A stretch of 64,000 nt of DNA, from positions 434,001-498,000 of the forward strand of contig OZ244154.1 in assembly GCA_965216335.1 (NCBI GenBank), given 5' to 3'. Source of the DNA: JAHEJE01 sp965216335 (lineage in GTDB: Bacteria; Pseudomonadota; Alphaproteobacteria; Rhizobiales; Aestuariivirgaceae). The notes under the pieces were generated by a model. The model worked only from the letters and a program-made list of their open reading frames with translations, had not been told where the DNA came from and searched no databases. Below are positions 48,572 to 57,315 of the stretch, one piece after another. How positions within the stretch are numbered: position 1 is the first letter of the stretch; each line of letters begins with the position of its first letter. Made by a program: the position numbers and the translations under genes.

Positions 48572-49765
48572 TCAAAAGTTGTCTACTTCCGGGTTGGGGT
48601 TACGGAACGGAGAATGGGCGCCCAGAAATCGTTGGTCGTGCGAAACCGCCGTTCTTTCATGCTCGAGATAGTCGGCAACGGCTTGCGACAGACGCGGATC
48701 GGCGAGGTAGTGCAGGGAATGGGTGGTGACCGGCAAGTAGCCGCGCGCCAGTTTGTGGGCACCTTGCGCACCCGCTTCGACGCGTTTCAGCCCATGGCGG
48801 ATGGCATGGTCTATCGCCTGATAGTAACAAAGTTCGAAATGCAGGCAGTCGTGGTGCTCGAGCGCCCCCCAGTTGCGTCCGTACAGGGCATCGCCGCCGA
48901 TGAAGTTCAGCGCCCCGGCAATGTAGCGTCCCGCGCGCCGCGCCATGATCAGCAGGATGTTGTCAGCCAGCGTCTCGCCAACCATCGAGAAAAAGTCTCG
49001 GGTCAGATAGGGCGACCCCCATTTGCGCCCGCCGGTGTCGAGGTAAAACGCGTAGAATGCATCCCAATGATGCTCGGCAAGGTCGCTGCCTGTGAGCTTT
49101 TCGACGGTAATACCATCGCCTACCGCGGTCTTGCGCTCCTTGCGCACATTCTTGCGCTTGCGCGCGGTGAGGCTGGAAAGATAGCTGCCGAAGTCGTCAT
49201 ATCCGGCATTTATCCAGTGGAACTGGGTGTCGGTGCGCCGCAGCCAACCGGCATCTTGCAGTGCCCGGCAATCCCGCTCCGGCACGAAGTTGATGTGAAA
49301 AGACGAGGCATCCACCCGCCCGCAAAGCTGCCGCATGGCATGGGCCAAAAGCTGTATCCGGTTCGCCCGGCCCGGTGTCCCGCCGACGAGAAAACGCTCT
49401 CCTGTGACCGGCGTGAACGGCACGGCGCACAGCAGCTTGGGATAGTACCGGCCGCCGGCCCGTTCATAGGCCTCCGCCCAGCCGTAATCGAACACATACT
49501 CGCCGCGCGAATGCGCCTTGAGATACGAGGGCGCCACACCCAGGATGTCTCCGTCATCTTCCTCAACGACGATGTGCTGGGCATACCAACCCGCTTCCGG
49601 CACCGCCGAACCGGATGTTTCCAGCGCAGACAGAAACTCATGCGAGATGAACGGATTGAACGAAACACTTTCCGGGTTGGCCAGACGATTCCAGATGCCG
49701 GCGTCGATCTCGTCCAGCGAGGACAACGTCCGCAGCAGCAATCGTTTGTCGCCGTTATCGGCCAT
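48572..49765 (-). CDS. FemAB-like GNAT-fold acyltransferase (PF04339)
   Basis: 397 residues. This family (formerly DUF482) resembles peptidoglycan-modifying FemAB transferases and GNAT acetyltransferases. FNPFISHEFLSALETSGSA, VFDYGWAEAYERAGGRYYPK and FYLDTGGRKWGSPYLTRDFF are characteristic, and VEAGAQGAHKLARGYLPVTTHSLHYL (quoted in outline) is the conserved C-terminal core. The acceptor and acyl donor are unknown. The start codon abuts the stop of the GDPD gene with no intergenic base, so they are co-transcribed. Confidence 0.88.
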   Translation of the reverse strand: MADNGDKRLLLRTLSSLDEIDAGIWNRLANPESVSFNPFISHEFLSALETSGSAVPEAGWYAQHIVVEEDDGDILGVAPSYLKAHSRGEYVFDYGWAEAYERAGGRYYPKLLCAVPFTPVTGERFLVGGTPGRANRIQLLAHAMRQLCGRVDASSFHINFVPERDCRALQDAGWLRRTDTQFHWINAGYDDFGSYLSSLTARKRKNVRKERKTAVGDGITVEKLTGSDLAEHHWDAFYAFYLDTGGRKWGSPYLTRDFFSMVGETLADNILLIMARRAGRYIAGALNFIGGDALYGRNWGALEHHDCLHFELCYYQAIDHAIRHGLKRVEAGAQGAHKLARGYLPVTTHSLHYLADPRLSQAVADYLEHERTAVSHDQRFLGAHSPFRNPNPEVDNF

Positions 49766-50530
49766 TCACGCGAAAAAGCCCTCAAATGTGATCTGATCGC
49801 ACAAGCTGAGACACTGTTCAGCAATTTCCGGCGATTTTACGGTCCAGCAGATGGTTGGACGCCCGGTTGACCGGAACCGGTTGGCCTTGTCGCTGCCCAA
49901 TGCCTTCAGCCCGATCGACATAAAATCCGGTTCGATCCGTTCAATCGGCCGATACCCGGCCAGGAAATGCCGTTGCTCCTCGTCGAGCATCGGCCAGTCT
50001 TCCGCCTCGAACAGATCCGCCACCAGGCCGCGTGGCAGGGCAGGGGCCTCATCCCGGAAAACGGCCATTTGGACCGGGTCGAACGACATGATGGCGACCG
50101 GCCCGGCATAACCACTGGCCAGTTTGCAAACCCGCCGTGCCAGCGCAAGGTCACCATCCCAGTGGCTCTTGAGTTCCAGCACCAGGGGAACCTCGCCGTC
50201 GACCTGCTCGAACAGCTCGGCAAGTCTTTGCATCCGGTCGCCGCCGGTGCGAAAGGGCATGTCGACCAGTTCGCTGGCCAAAAACCGGTTGACCATGCCG
50301 TTTGCCCGCATCAGCCGCTCCAGCCACGGGTCATGGAACACCATGGCCTCGCCATCGCCGGAAAGCTGCAGATCGCACTCAATGGCGTATCCGCGGTCCA
50401 GGGCGGCAGCGAAGGCGGAAACCGTGTTCTCCACGATTCCCGCCGACAGGTCATGCAATCCGCGATGGGCAATCGGCCGCGCTGTCAACCAGTCGAGGCC
50501 GCACCGGCGGTCAACCGGCTCCTTGAGCAC
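49766..50530 (-). CDS. Glycerophosphodiester phosphodiesterase (GDPD)
   Basis: 254 residues, hydrolyses glycerophosphodiesters to glycerol-3-phosphate and an alcohol. No signal peptide, so cytoplasmic like UgpQ. IAHRGLHDLSAGIVENTVSAF holds the first His and Arg, YAIECDLQLSGDGEAMVFHDP holds the metal ligands Glu and Asp and the second His. The barrel C-terminus includes CWTVKSPE. The gene ends flush with the FemAB-like start and begins 5 bases after the RidA-type stop. Confidence 0.92.
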   Translation of the reverse strand: MLKEPVDRRCGLDWLTARPIAHRGLHDLSAGIVENTVSAFAAALDRGYAIECDLQLSGDGEAMVFHDPWLERLMRANGMVNRFLASELVDMPFRTGGDRMQRLAELFEQVDGEVPLVLELKSHWDGDLALARRVCKLASGYAGPVAIMSFDPVQMAVFRDEAPALPRGLVADLFEAEDWPMLDEEQRHFLAGYRPIERIEPDFMSIGLKALGSDKANRFRSTGRPTICWTVKSPEIAEQCLSLCDQITFEGFFA

Positions 50531-50535
50531 CGGTG

Positions 50536-51000
50536 CTATTCCACCTCGACGATGGCTTCGATCTCAACCGACACATTGAGCGGCAGCGAACCGGCTCCGA
50601 CGGCGGAGCGGGCATGCTTGCCCTTGTCGCCGAACACCTCGACCATGAAGTCCGATGCGCCGTTTATGACCTTCGGCTGATCGGCGAACTCCGGCACGCC
50701 GTTCACGAACCCGACCAGTTTGACGATGCGCTTGACCCGGTCAAGGTCACCGTCGAGCGCCTGTTTCACCTGGGCGATGATGTTGATCGCGCACAGCTTT
50801 GCTGCCTCTGCTGCGTCCTCGACACTGACTTCCGCACCGACCCGGCCCTGGTACAGGAATTCCCCGTCCTTCAGTGGCACCTGGCCGGCGGTAAACACCA
50901 GATTGCCGCTCCTGACCCAGCCAAGGTAGTTGGCGACCGGGGCTGCGGGGGTCGGAAGGTCAATGCCCAGTTCGGCAAGCCGCGATTCGATCTGTCCCAT
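50536..51000 (-). CDS. RidA-family protein (PF14588-like)
   Basis: 154 residues, starting MGQIESRLAELGIDLPTPAAPV. GNLVFTAGQVPLKDGEFLYQG, EDAAEAAKLCAINIIAQVKQ and GKHARSAVGAGSLPLNVSVEIEA (in outline) match the YjgF-like branch in which the substrate arginine is conserved (HARSAVG). Function may be imine hydrolysis or as yet unknown. It is the first gene of the RidA-GDPD-FemAB-like run, which is a familiar order in rhizobia-related genomes. The upstream region carries fold-back element 3. Confidence 0.9.
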   Translation of the reverse strand: MGQIESRLAELGIDLPTPAAPVANYLGWVRSGNLVFTAGQVPLKDGEFLYQGRVGAEVSVEDAAEAAKLCAINIIAQVKQALDGDLDRVKRIVKLVGFVNGVPEFADQPKVINGASDFMVEVFGDKGKHARSAVGAGSLPLNVSVEIEAIVEVE

Positions 51001-51089
51001 GGATTATGTCCTTTGTGTGAGATGGCAGGTCAGGCTCTAGGTTCGACTGTGCCGATATCACAGTGTGCGGGGGGTGTAAAACGGGATTA

Positions 51090-51356
51090 GAGCCTGCCCG
51101 AAAAGTCCTGAGGTGGTTTGATTTTGCATAAATTGTTCAATTTCAAGGGTTTTTCCGCAGCCAAGGGTGGTGCCCTTGGCAAGGAAGAATTCGCGGGAAG
51201 TGGGCAATTTATGCAAAACCCGCCGGGGCGGACCATATTTTGGCGCTTTCTGCCGAAAGTCAAAGCCAAAGGGAGCCTGCCCTATGGCTTTGAATTCCAA
51301 CAAAAATCACTTAAAATATGGTCGTCAAACCACCTCAGGACTTTTAGGGCAGGCCC
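51090..51356. mobile_element. MITE-like fold-back element 3 (267 bp, 32-bp TIRs, two internal hairpins)
   Basis: Terminal inverted repeats at 51090-51121 and 51325-51356 pair at 30 of 32 positions (ends GAGCCTGCCC). The left flank is TA; the right flank is TT, a likely decayed TA. Two fold-backs lie side by side inside: 51122-51135 with 51205-51218 (14 bp), containing CCAAGGG-5-CCCTTGG; and 51231-51241 with 51313-51323 (11 bp), containing CAAAGCCA (51261-51268) with TGGCTTTG (51285-51292). The length and two-hairpin layout match element 1 although the sequence differs. The flanks 51001-51089 and 51357-51483 hold no gene; a single CAGGCTCTAG at 51031-51040 resembles one end. Confidence 0.85.
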
Positions 51357-51483
51357 TTACAGCCGTCGCGGCATGAAATCGCCGCCAATCGGCCGGCCAT
51401 TTCGCATTCCGCAATAGATTGTCCATATTTCACGATGTAGGTTGGCGGCAACATCAACTCCGTTAGGCCATGAGTTCCAGACT

Positions 51484-52314
51484 ATGCCCAGACTGATTGC
51501 CCTTTCCATTGCGTTCGCATCGCTGCTGTCCGTTACCCTGTCCAGCCCGACAGAGAGCCACGCGGCTGCCCAGATCGCGGCTCACCGGGCTGTCTATGAC
51601 CTGACCCTGAAGGACAGCAAGGAGCGCTCCGGTGTCGAAAATGTCGAGGGACGCATGGTCATCGAGCTGTCCGGCAGTTCTTGCGAGGGCTGGACTGTCA
51701 CCTTCCGGATGATCAACCGCTACCTGCTCAAGCAAGGCATAACCCGCCTGGCCGACAACCGCTCCAGCTCATGGGAGAGCAGCGATGGCGATCAATTGCG
51801 GTTTTCCCAGCGGCAATACATCGACAGCCGGCTGGAAGAAGAGCACTTGCTCAAGGTCGATCGCAAGCCGAATGCTTCAGGGTACCGCGGCGAAATCAGC
51901 AAGCCGGCAAAGGGCGAGTTTGAACTTGACGGTAGTGCAGTATTCCCGGTCCGACACCAGGTCCGCCTGATCGATGCCGCCGTAGAGGGCCGCACGTTTG
52001 ACCGCAGTATCGTGTACGACGGCTCGGAGGGCGCCAAGGCCTACCTCGCGGTCGCGTTCCTCGGCAAACCGCTGCAAGAGTTCACCCAGGAAGGTAACGG
52101 CGCCGCGCCGCTGAACGATATCCGGGCATGGCCTGTCACCATCAGCTATTTCTCGACAGACAACATCGCCCAGGAGGGTGTACCGGTCTATCAGGTCAGC
52201 TTCCGCATGTTTGAAAACGGCGTTGCCGGCGACCTGGTGTTGGACTACGGCGACTTCGTCCTCAAAGGCAAGTTATCCGACTACGAAGCTCTCGAGCAGT
52301 CCACCTGCGATTGA
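51484..52314 (+). CDS. eipB: EipB-family periplasmic envelope integrity protein (DUF1849)
   Basis: 276 residues. EipB is a beta-barrel-like periplasmic protein needed for envelope integrity in Brucella. The signal peptide (MPRLIALSIAFASLLSV... to SHA) is followed by IAAHRAVYDLTLKDSKERSG, the family start. Two cysteines, in GSSCEGWTV and at the C-terminus QSTCD, fit the conserved disulfide. QYIDSRLEEEHLLKVDR and VFPVRHQVRLIDAA are also typical. The ribosome site is weak; the ATG at 51484 is the only start giving a clean signal peptide. Confidence 0.92.
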   Translation: MPRLIALSIAFASLLSVTLSSPTESHAAAQIAAHRAVYDLTLKDSKERSGVENVEGRMVIELSGSSCEGWTVTFRMINRYLLKQGITRLADNRSSSWESSDGDQLRFSQRQYIDSRLEEEHLLKVDRKPNASGYRGEISKPAKGEFELDGSAVFPVRHQVRLIDAAVEGRTFDRSIVYDGSEGAKAYLAVAFLGKPLQEFTQEGNGAAPLNDIRAWPVTISYFSTDNIAQEGVPVYQVSFRMFENGVAGDLVLDYGDFVLKGKLSDYEALEQSTCD

Positions 52315-52345
52315 CGACGCGGACCGCAGGGCGGCTCGCAGTGCA

Positions 52346-53122
52346 TCAGAACGATCCCGGATTGAGAGGCGAGGCCGCCGTCAGGCCGCCATCCAGAGTG
52401 TAGCATTGCCCGGTGGCAAAGGCCGCATCGTTACTGGCCAGCCACACGGCAAGGCTTGCGATGTCCTCAGGCCTGCCGAAGCGGCGCACCGCGTGGCGCG
52501 ACAGGGCGTCGGCCTTTGCTTTCTGCGGATCGGTTGCCAGGTCGAAACCCGCATCAAGCATGCCGGTCTCAATCCAGCCCGGGCAAATGGCATTGCAGCG
52601 GATGTGCGGCCCGTGGTCGACGGCTATGGAGCGGGTGAGGCCATGCACGAAGGCCTTGGATGCGTTGTAGAGCGCCATGCCCGGATCCGCGACTTTCCCG
52701 GAAATCGAGCCGATATTGATGATCGAACCGCCGGCATTGATTGAGGGAATGAACGCCCGGCAGATATTGAAAACCCCTCGCGCATTCGCCCCCATCAGCC
52801 TGTCCCAATCATCATCGGTCGTATCGGTGACGGTCTTTTCGATCTGGATACCGGCATTGTTGACGACGATGTCAAACGCTCCCGTCTTGCCCGCGAGTTC
52901 AAAGACCTGTTCTGGATCGGCAACATCACACCTGTGCCAGGCAAGGTTGCTTGGAAGGTCTTGTGGGCGCTCGCCGCGGCCGCAAACCTCCACGGCGGCC
53001 CCTTCACGCGCAAAAGCATCCGCAATAGCCCGACCGATTCCCAGGCGGCCACCTGTCACAAACGCTGTCTTTCCGTCCAACCGCCCCGCTGGCTGATCGC
53101 TGACCGGTTTCCCCGTTTCCAT
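52346..53122 (-). CDS. SDR-family oxidoreductase (first of the Rieske cluster pair)
   Basis: 258 residues. The NAD(P) motif is AFVTGGRLGIGRAIADAFA, with NNAGIQIEKTVTDTT, catalytic Ser in IINIGSISGK, YNASKAFVHGLTRSIAVDHG (YxxxK) and the C-terminal GQCYTLDGGL. An active dehydrogenase or reductase of the classical family; the substrate is unknown. GGAGAG precedes the ATG. It ends close to convergent eipB and begins 12 bases after the second SDR, on the same strand as the Rieske oxygenase gene. Confidence 0.92.
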   Translation of the reverse strand: METGKPVSDQPAGRLDGKTAFVTGGRLGIGRAIADAFAREGAAVEVCGRGERPQDLPSNLAWHRCDVADPEQVFELAGKTGAFDIVVNNAGIQIEKTVTDTTDDDWDRLMGANARGVFNICRAFIPSINAGGSIINIGSISGKVADPGMALYNASKAFVHGLTRSIAVDHGPHIRCNAICPGWIETGMLDAGFDLATDPQKAKADALSRHAVRRFGRPEDIASLAVWLASNDAAFATGQCYTLDGGLTAASPLNPGSF

Positions 53123-53134
53123 CGCGATCTCTCC

Positions 53135-53920
53135 CTACAGCTTCATCTGTTGCACTTGCGCGGACAACCCGCCGTCCAGCACCCAGAGCTGGCCCGAGGC
53201 ATAGCGTGCCTCGTCGCTGGCAAGCCAGTTGACCAGGTTGGCGATGTCCTCCGGCGTGCCATAGGTGCGCATCGGATGCACATCGCGCACCGCCTGCTGC
53301 AGGGTTTCAATCGTGCCGCCCCCGCCGCCGGAGCCGTCACCGGCAAAGAAGCTTTGCAGCATCGGCGTGTCGATGTAGCCCGGGCAGATGGCGTTGACCC
53401 GGATGCCCTCCGGCCCGTGGTCGCAGGCCATGGCCCGCGTCAGCGCATGCACCGCCCCCTTGGTGGCGCAATAGGCCGCCAGGCCCGGATCGGCGATGAA
53501 GCCGTCATAGGAGCCGAAATTGATCACGCTGGCGCCGCTGGACTTCCGCAACAGAGGCAGGGCGTGCTTGCACGTCAGGAAAGTCCCCGTCACGTTTACG
53601 GCGAACGATCGATTCCACTCCTCAAGCGTCGTGTCCTCGATAGTTTTTTCGATCTCGATCCCGGCAGCATTGACCAGCACATCGAGTTTGCCGTTCTGCT
53701 CGGCCACCGCTTGCATTGCAGCTTGCACATCGTCTTCCGACGCTACATTCATTTCCAGGAAACGGCTGCCGTCATCGTCGTGCGCGGCGAGCGAGCCGTT
53801 CGGCGTCAGATCGGCGGCATAGACCTCGGCCCCCTCGCGCATGAACCGCGCACAGATCGCCCGCCCGATGCCGCCGCGCCCGCCGGTCACCAGTGCCACC
53901 TTGCCGTCAAGCACACCCAT
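53135..53920 (-). CDS. SDR-family oxidoreductase (second of the Rieske cluster pair)
   Basis: 261 residues from the ATG at 53920 (a GTG one codon earlier is possible). Motifs ALVTGGRGGIGRAICARFM, VNAAGIEIEKTIEDTT, VINFGSYDGF, AAYCATKGAVHALTRAMACD (YxxxK) and VLDGGLSAQVQQMKL. It shares IEKT..DTT and overall layout with the neighbouring SDR, suggesting duplication. The start overlaps the Rieske stop (TGATG), so it is translationally coupled. The pair could oxidise the alcohol or carnitinol-type products released by the oxygenase, which is inference. Confidence 0.92.
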   Translation of the reverse strand: MGVLDGKVALVTGGRGGIGRAICARFMREGAEVYAADLTPNGSLAAHDDDGSRFLEMNVASEDDVQAAMQAVAEQNGKLDVLVNAAGIEIEKTIEDTTLEEWNRSFAVNVTGTFLTCKHALPLLRKSSGASVINFGSYDGFIADPGLAAYCATKGAVHALTRAMACDHGPEGIRVNAICPGYIDTPMLQSFFAGDGSGGGGGTIETLQQAVRDVHPMRTYGTPEDIANLVNWLASDEARYASGQLWVLDGGLSAQVQQMKL

Positions 53921-55062
53921 CACGCAGCGGCCGCGGTGCGGTAGGCGTCGAGCACCAGCCCGTGGAAGTGGTGCACCGCGTGTTCCGATTTACCCGATCC
54001 GTCCGGGTCGTGCACGATCCGGCCCTGGTCGAAGGCCGGCGTGCTCATGCCGCGCTGCACGCTCTCCACCAGCCCGATGTCCTCGACCTGCAACACCTCG
54101 TCGAGATAGCGGATCGCTTCCAGCTCCATGGCGTCCGGATCCGGCGTCTCCAGGAAGAAATCATAGGTCTCCAGCGTCCGGTCAGCTCCTGCCGGAATGA
54201 TGTTCAGCACGATCATCGACGACCGGCCCGGATAGCGCATCAGGCAGGTGTTCGGCCACAGCCACCACACCGCATGGGTGCGCACCGTAGCGTTGGACAC
54301 ATCGTAGGCCGAGTTCGTGCCTTTGCCGGCTTCGGCCATGTGGCTCGAATAGATGCCGTGCGTGGTCACCTTGTAGGTGTCCATGTCGACCAGCGAACAG
54401 AAGTCTTTATGCGCCACCGGGCAGTGGTAACACTCAAGGAAGTTGTCGACGACATTCTTCCAGTTCGACCTGATGTCGTAGGTCAGCCGATGTCCGAAGG
54501 TCAGCTGATCGATGTCCGGCGCCCAGTGGCGGATTTCCGTTTCCAGATCGCCGGTCTGCGAGGCGAGCGACGCCGCGTCCGGGTCGAGATTCACATAAAT
54601 GAAACCGCAGAACTCCTCGATCCGCACCTGGTCGAGACACACATCCCGGACATCGAAACCGGCAAGGTTCTCCGTCTCCGGCGCCCGGCGCAACTGCCCC
54701 GTCAGGTCATAGGTCCAGGCGTGGTAGGGACACATGATCTTGTTCGTCCGGCCCTCGCCTTTCAGCAGCTCATGTGCCCGGTGCTTGCACACGTTGTAAA
54801 ACGCCCTGAGCCCGCCATCGCCGTCACGCACGATGCAGATCGGCTGACCGGCGATGTCGATCGTCACGAATGATCCCGGCGCACGCAGTTTCTCGACATG
54901 GCAAACCCACTGCCAGGTGCGCCGGAAGATCGCCGCGTATTCAATGTCCATCCAGCGCGGCTCGGTATAGGTCTCGGCTTTGAGCGAGTACGATTGCTTC
55001 GGGTCCGCCGAATAACCGTCGGCAACACGCTCGAAATCCTGCATTGAAGGACGAATGGTCAT
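53920..55062 (-). CDS. Rieske non-haem iron oxygenase alpha subunit, CntA/YeaW-like
   Basis: 380 residues. Rieske domain (about 45-150): CKHRAHELLKGEG...CPYHAWTYDL gives the C-x-H...C-x2-H 2Fe-2S site. The catalytic domain has WKNVVDNFLECYHCPVAHKDF; the two His are iron ligands, and the residue bridging to the Rieske centre is Glu, as in carnitine monooxygenase CntA, rather than the usual Asp. VWWLWPNTCLMRYPG is also CntA/YeaW-like. A quaternary-amine or betaine substrate is likely, but no reductase partner is in the window. Strong AGGAGG before the ATG. First gene of a three-gene operon. Confidence 0.92.
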   Translation of the reverse strand: MTIRPSMQDFERVADGYSADPKQSYSLKAETYTEPRWMDIEYAAIFRRTWQWVCHVEKLRAPGSFVTIDIAGQPICIVRDGDGGLRAFYNVCKHRAHELLKGEGRTNKIMCPYHAWTYDLTGQLRRAPETENLAGFDVRDVCLDQVRIEEFCGFIYVNLDPDAASLASQTGDLETEIRHWAPDIDQLTFGHRLTYDIRSNWKNVVDNFLECYHCPVAHKDFCSLVDMDTYKVTTHGIYSSHMAEAGKGTNSAYDVSNATVRTHAVWWLWPNTCLMRYPGRSSMIVLNIIPAGADRTLETYDFFLETPDPDAMELEAIRYLDEVLQVEDIGLVESVQRGMSTPAFDQGRIVHDPDGSGKSEHAVHHFHGLVLDAYRTAAAA

Positions 55063-55195
55063 GATGTTTGCCTCCTGTCACAAGACGCCTAGAAATGCGC
55101 TGTCGCCGCGCCCATTTATGGCCGTTCAGGTCCGATCACAGCCAAAATAGCGCTTGCCCACAGAATAGGAGAAACAAATCAGTGAGGGAAGGAAA

Positions 55196-55270
<75 letters not shown>

Positions 55271-55367
55271 AAGAAGCCGCAACAGGGCGCGGCTGGCTTG
55301 TTGCGCTGGATATATCGGGAACACGGACCCTTCGCAAGACCCTTTCGCGGGCCTTCGACAAGGCGCC

Positions 55368-55727
55368 TCAGGCGGCCATCATGCGTTCGACTTCGGCCAC
55401 CAGTTCACGCAGGTGAAATGGTTTGGAGAGCACCTTGGCATCCTTAGGCGCGCGAGAATCCGGATGCAGCGCCACAGCGGCAAATCCGGTGATGAACATG
55501 ATCTTCAAACCCGGATCGAGTTCCGCGGCCCGCCGCGCCAGTTCGATACCGTCCATTTCCGGCATGACGATGTCGGTCAAAAGCAGGTCGACCGTAACGC
55601 CCTTCAAAGCTTCGAACGCGCTGGCACCTTCGGCGAACGACGTGACCTCATGCCCGGCCTTTTCAAGCGCACGTGCCAGAAACAGACGCATGTCATTGTC
55701 GTCTTCAGCCAGGATTATCTTTGCCAT
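55368..55727 (-). CDS. cpdR: CpdR-type response regulator
   Basis: 119 residues, a single receiver domain without output domain. IILAEDDNDMRLFLARALEK has the acidic pair, LLLTDIVMPEMDGIELARRAA the phosphoacceptor Asp (about residue 51), MFITGFAAVALHP the switch Thr, and LSKPFHLRELVAEVERMMAA the Lys. In Caulobacter, unphosphorylated CpdR primes ClpXP to degrade CtrA regulon factors and other cell-cycle proteins; the sequence and length fit that orthologue. It is a single gene between tRNA-Val and the cyclase gene. Confidence 0.92.
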   Translation of the reverse strand: MAKIILAEDDNDMRLFLARALEKAGHEVTSFAEGASAFEALKGVTVDLLLTDIVMPEMDGIELARRAAELDPGLKIMFITGFAAVALHPDSRAPKDAKVLSKPFHLRELVAEVERMMAA

Positions 55728-55866
55728 TGGAGAGCCCTAGTTCGTGTCATCACCAAAGTCAGCGCAGTCCGGTCCAGTCACTGCGCTGAATGTTCAACGA
55801 TAGAGGCAAACAGTAAACCAGCTATGAAAGGACATTATGGCATCGGATCAATAGCGCCCGGCATCC

Positions 55867-57198
55867 TCAACCCGCTTTTCGCGGCCGTTCGCGATGCAGG
55901 AGAATGACGCTCTCGGCGTTCGAGCGGACAACATCCTTTTGCCGCTTGCGCTGGGGCTTGCCATCTTGCTGTTCGACCTTGCCGGCAGGTGCAAAAACGT
56001 TAAAGGCCTCGTCGACACCGCGCAATTTCTCCTCGCCCAATTCACGCCATTCGCCTTGGCAATAGCTGATGAATGCGTCGCTGGCGATAATCGGCGTCTT
56101 GTACTTCTTGGTCAACGATTCCAGCCGCGATGCTTCGTTGACCGAGGCGCCGAACACCGAGAAGGTCAACCGGTCCTCCATCCCCACATTGCCGAACATC
56201 ACGTTGCCGACATGCAGCCCGATACCGAACCGAACTTCCGGCTGGCCATCCTCAAGGCGCTCCTGGTTGGTATCTTTCATACGGCGAATGGCTTCCAATG
56301 CCGCCTTGTGCACTTTTTCCGAGGCCTGAGTGGATGCCGCCCTGTTGCGCCCGCATGGGACGACCGCGAGAAATCCATCGCCGAGGAAACTCAGGACTTC
56401 CGCGCCAATTTCGGCGAAAGCCCCGGCCACCGTGTCAAAGAAATCATTCAGTGCGTCGATGTATCCCTGACGGCCGAGCTGTTCGGCCATGGTGGTGGAG
56501 TCGCGCACATCCGCCACGATGATCACCGCGCGTGTCGTCTCGCCGTCGCCGCGCCGGATTTGCCCGTTCAACACCCGGGACCCGGCATCTGCCCCAAGGT
56601 AGGTGGTCAGCATGCTGCCGGCAAGCGCACCCTGAACGGCCATCTTGCAGGCCACCGCCAGTCGGTTCTGGATGTGAATGAGTTCCCCGATCTCCGCATC
56701 GGAAAAGCCGCCGGCCCGGTTGGTTGCCCATGACCCGATCATCCCCTGGCCGGAGTTGCCGTCAAACGCGGTGACGAATGCCATGTAGTCGGTCAACCCT
56801 TCTTCGCGCAGGTCCTTGAAAATCGGAAAATCATAGGCTGTTTCGCCCTCCAGCCGGCACCTCAGGTTGTCCAGCCCATGATTGAACATGTGGAAGTAGG
56901 GGCTGTCGAGGAACTTGTCGGTCTCGCCTTCGCGAACATGGCGGTGGCCTTCGCTCTCCAGGGTCTCGCCCAACCGCCAGGTGAAGCCCATGGCCCGGTA
57001 GAGCGGGTGCAGAACCGAAAAGGACAAGTGAACCCGGGCCAATGGCAGGCCGCTTGCCGTCAAGCGTTCGCAGCAGCCTTGTACGATGGTTTCCAGATCG
57101 GCGTTTTCGAGCGCCATGCACATCAGCCAATCGGCCACCCGTCCCGCAAGCACCGAAGACACCGACGACCTCGTGTTTTCCATTTCCCTGCTGCTCAT
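55867..57198 (-). CDS. Class III adenylate/guanylate cyclase, soluble
   Basis: 443 residues from the ATG at 57198, with GGGAGAGG upstream; a longer in-frame reading continues through the antisense of pccA and is not real. No membrane helices. The N-terminal ~215 residues form a conserved, GAF-like domain (DGNSGQGMIGSW and ELIHIQNRLA). The cyclase domain (about 250-400) has VADVRDSTTMAEQLGRQGYI (metal Asp), LSFLGDGFLAVVP (second Asp) and GASVNEASRLESLTKKYKTP (transition-state Asn/Arg). The base-specificity residues are not clear, so cAMP or cGMP cannot be decided. Divergent from pccA. Confidence 0.92.
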   Translation of the reverse strand: MSSREMENTRSSVSSVLAGRVADWLMCMALENADLETIVQGCCERLTASGLPLARVHLSFSVLHPLYRAMGFTWRLGETLESEGHRHVREGETDKFLDSPYFHMFNHGLDNLRCRLEGETAYDFPIFKDLREEGLTDYMAFVTAFDGNSGQGMIGSWATNRAGGFSDAEIGELIHIQNRLAVACKMAVQGALAGSMLTTYLGADAGSRVLNGQIRRGDGETTRAVIIVADVRDSTTMAEQLGRQGYIDALNDFFDTVAGAFAEIGAEVLSFLGDGFLAVVPCGRNRAASTQASEKVHKAALEAIRRMKDTNQERLEDGQPEVRFGIGLHVGNVMFGNVGMEDRLTFSVFGASVNEASRLESLTKKYKTPIIASDAFISYCQGEWRELGEEKLRGVDEAFNVFAPAGKVEQQDGKPQRKRQKDVVRSNAESVILLHRERPRKAG

Positions 57199-57315
57199 GA
57201 TAACCTCTCCCGGATTGGCCATATGGAGCGGTTTACGCCCCTGCCAACCCGGTCTAAAAGACTGATCAACCAAAATACTTTCCTGAATGCATCTTACAAG
57301 GTGGGGCTTTGCGCG
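57199..57315. promoter_or_regulatory. Divergent promoter region of the cyclase gene and pccA
   Basis: 117 bases, more AT-rich in the part next to pccA (CAAAATACTTTCCTGAAT). It must serve both genes. No operator-like palindrome is evident; a CAAGGTGGGG ribosome-binding region lies 10 bases before the pccA ATG. Confidence 0.4.

Noticed and set aside
48563..48585. GGGCCTGTC motif near the end of the FemAB-like gene, resembling the element ends
   Set aside because: No inverted partner nearby and no fold-back structure; treated as chance.
51031..51040. CAGGCTCTAG, resembling a single right end of a fold-back element
   Set aside because: No matching left end can be found upstream in the RidA gene; it could be a relic or chance.
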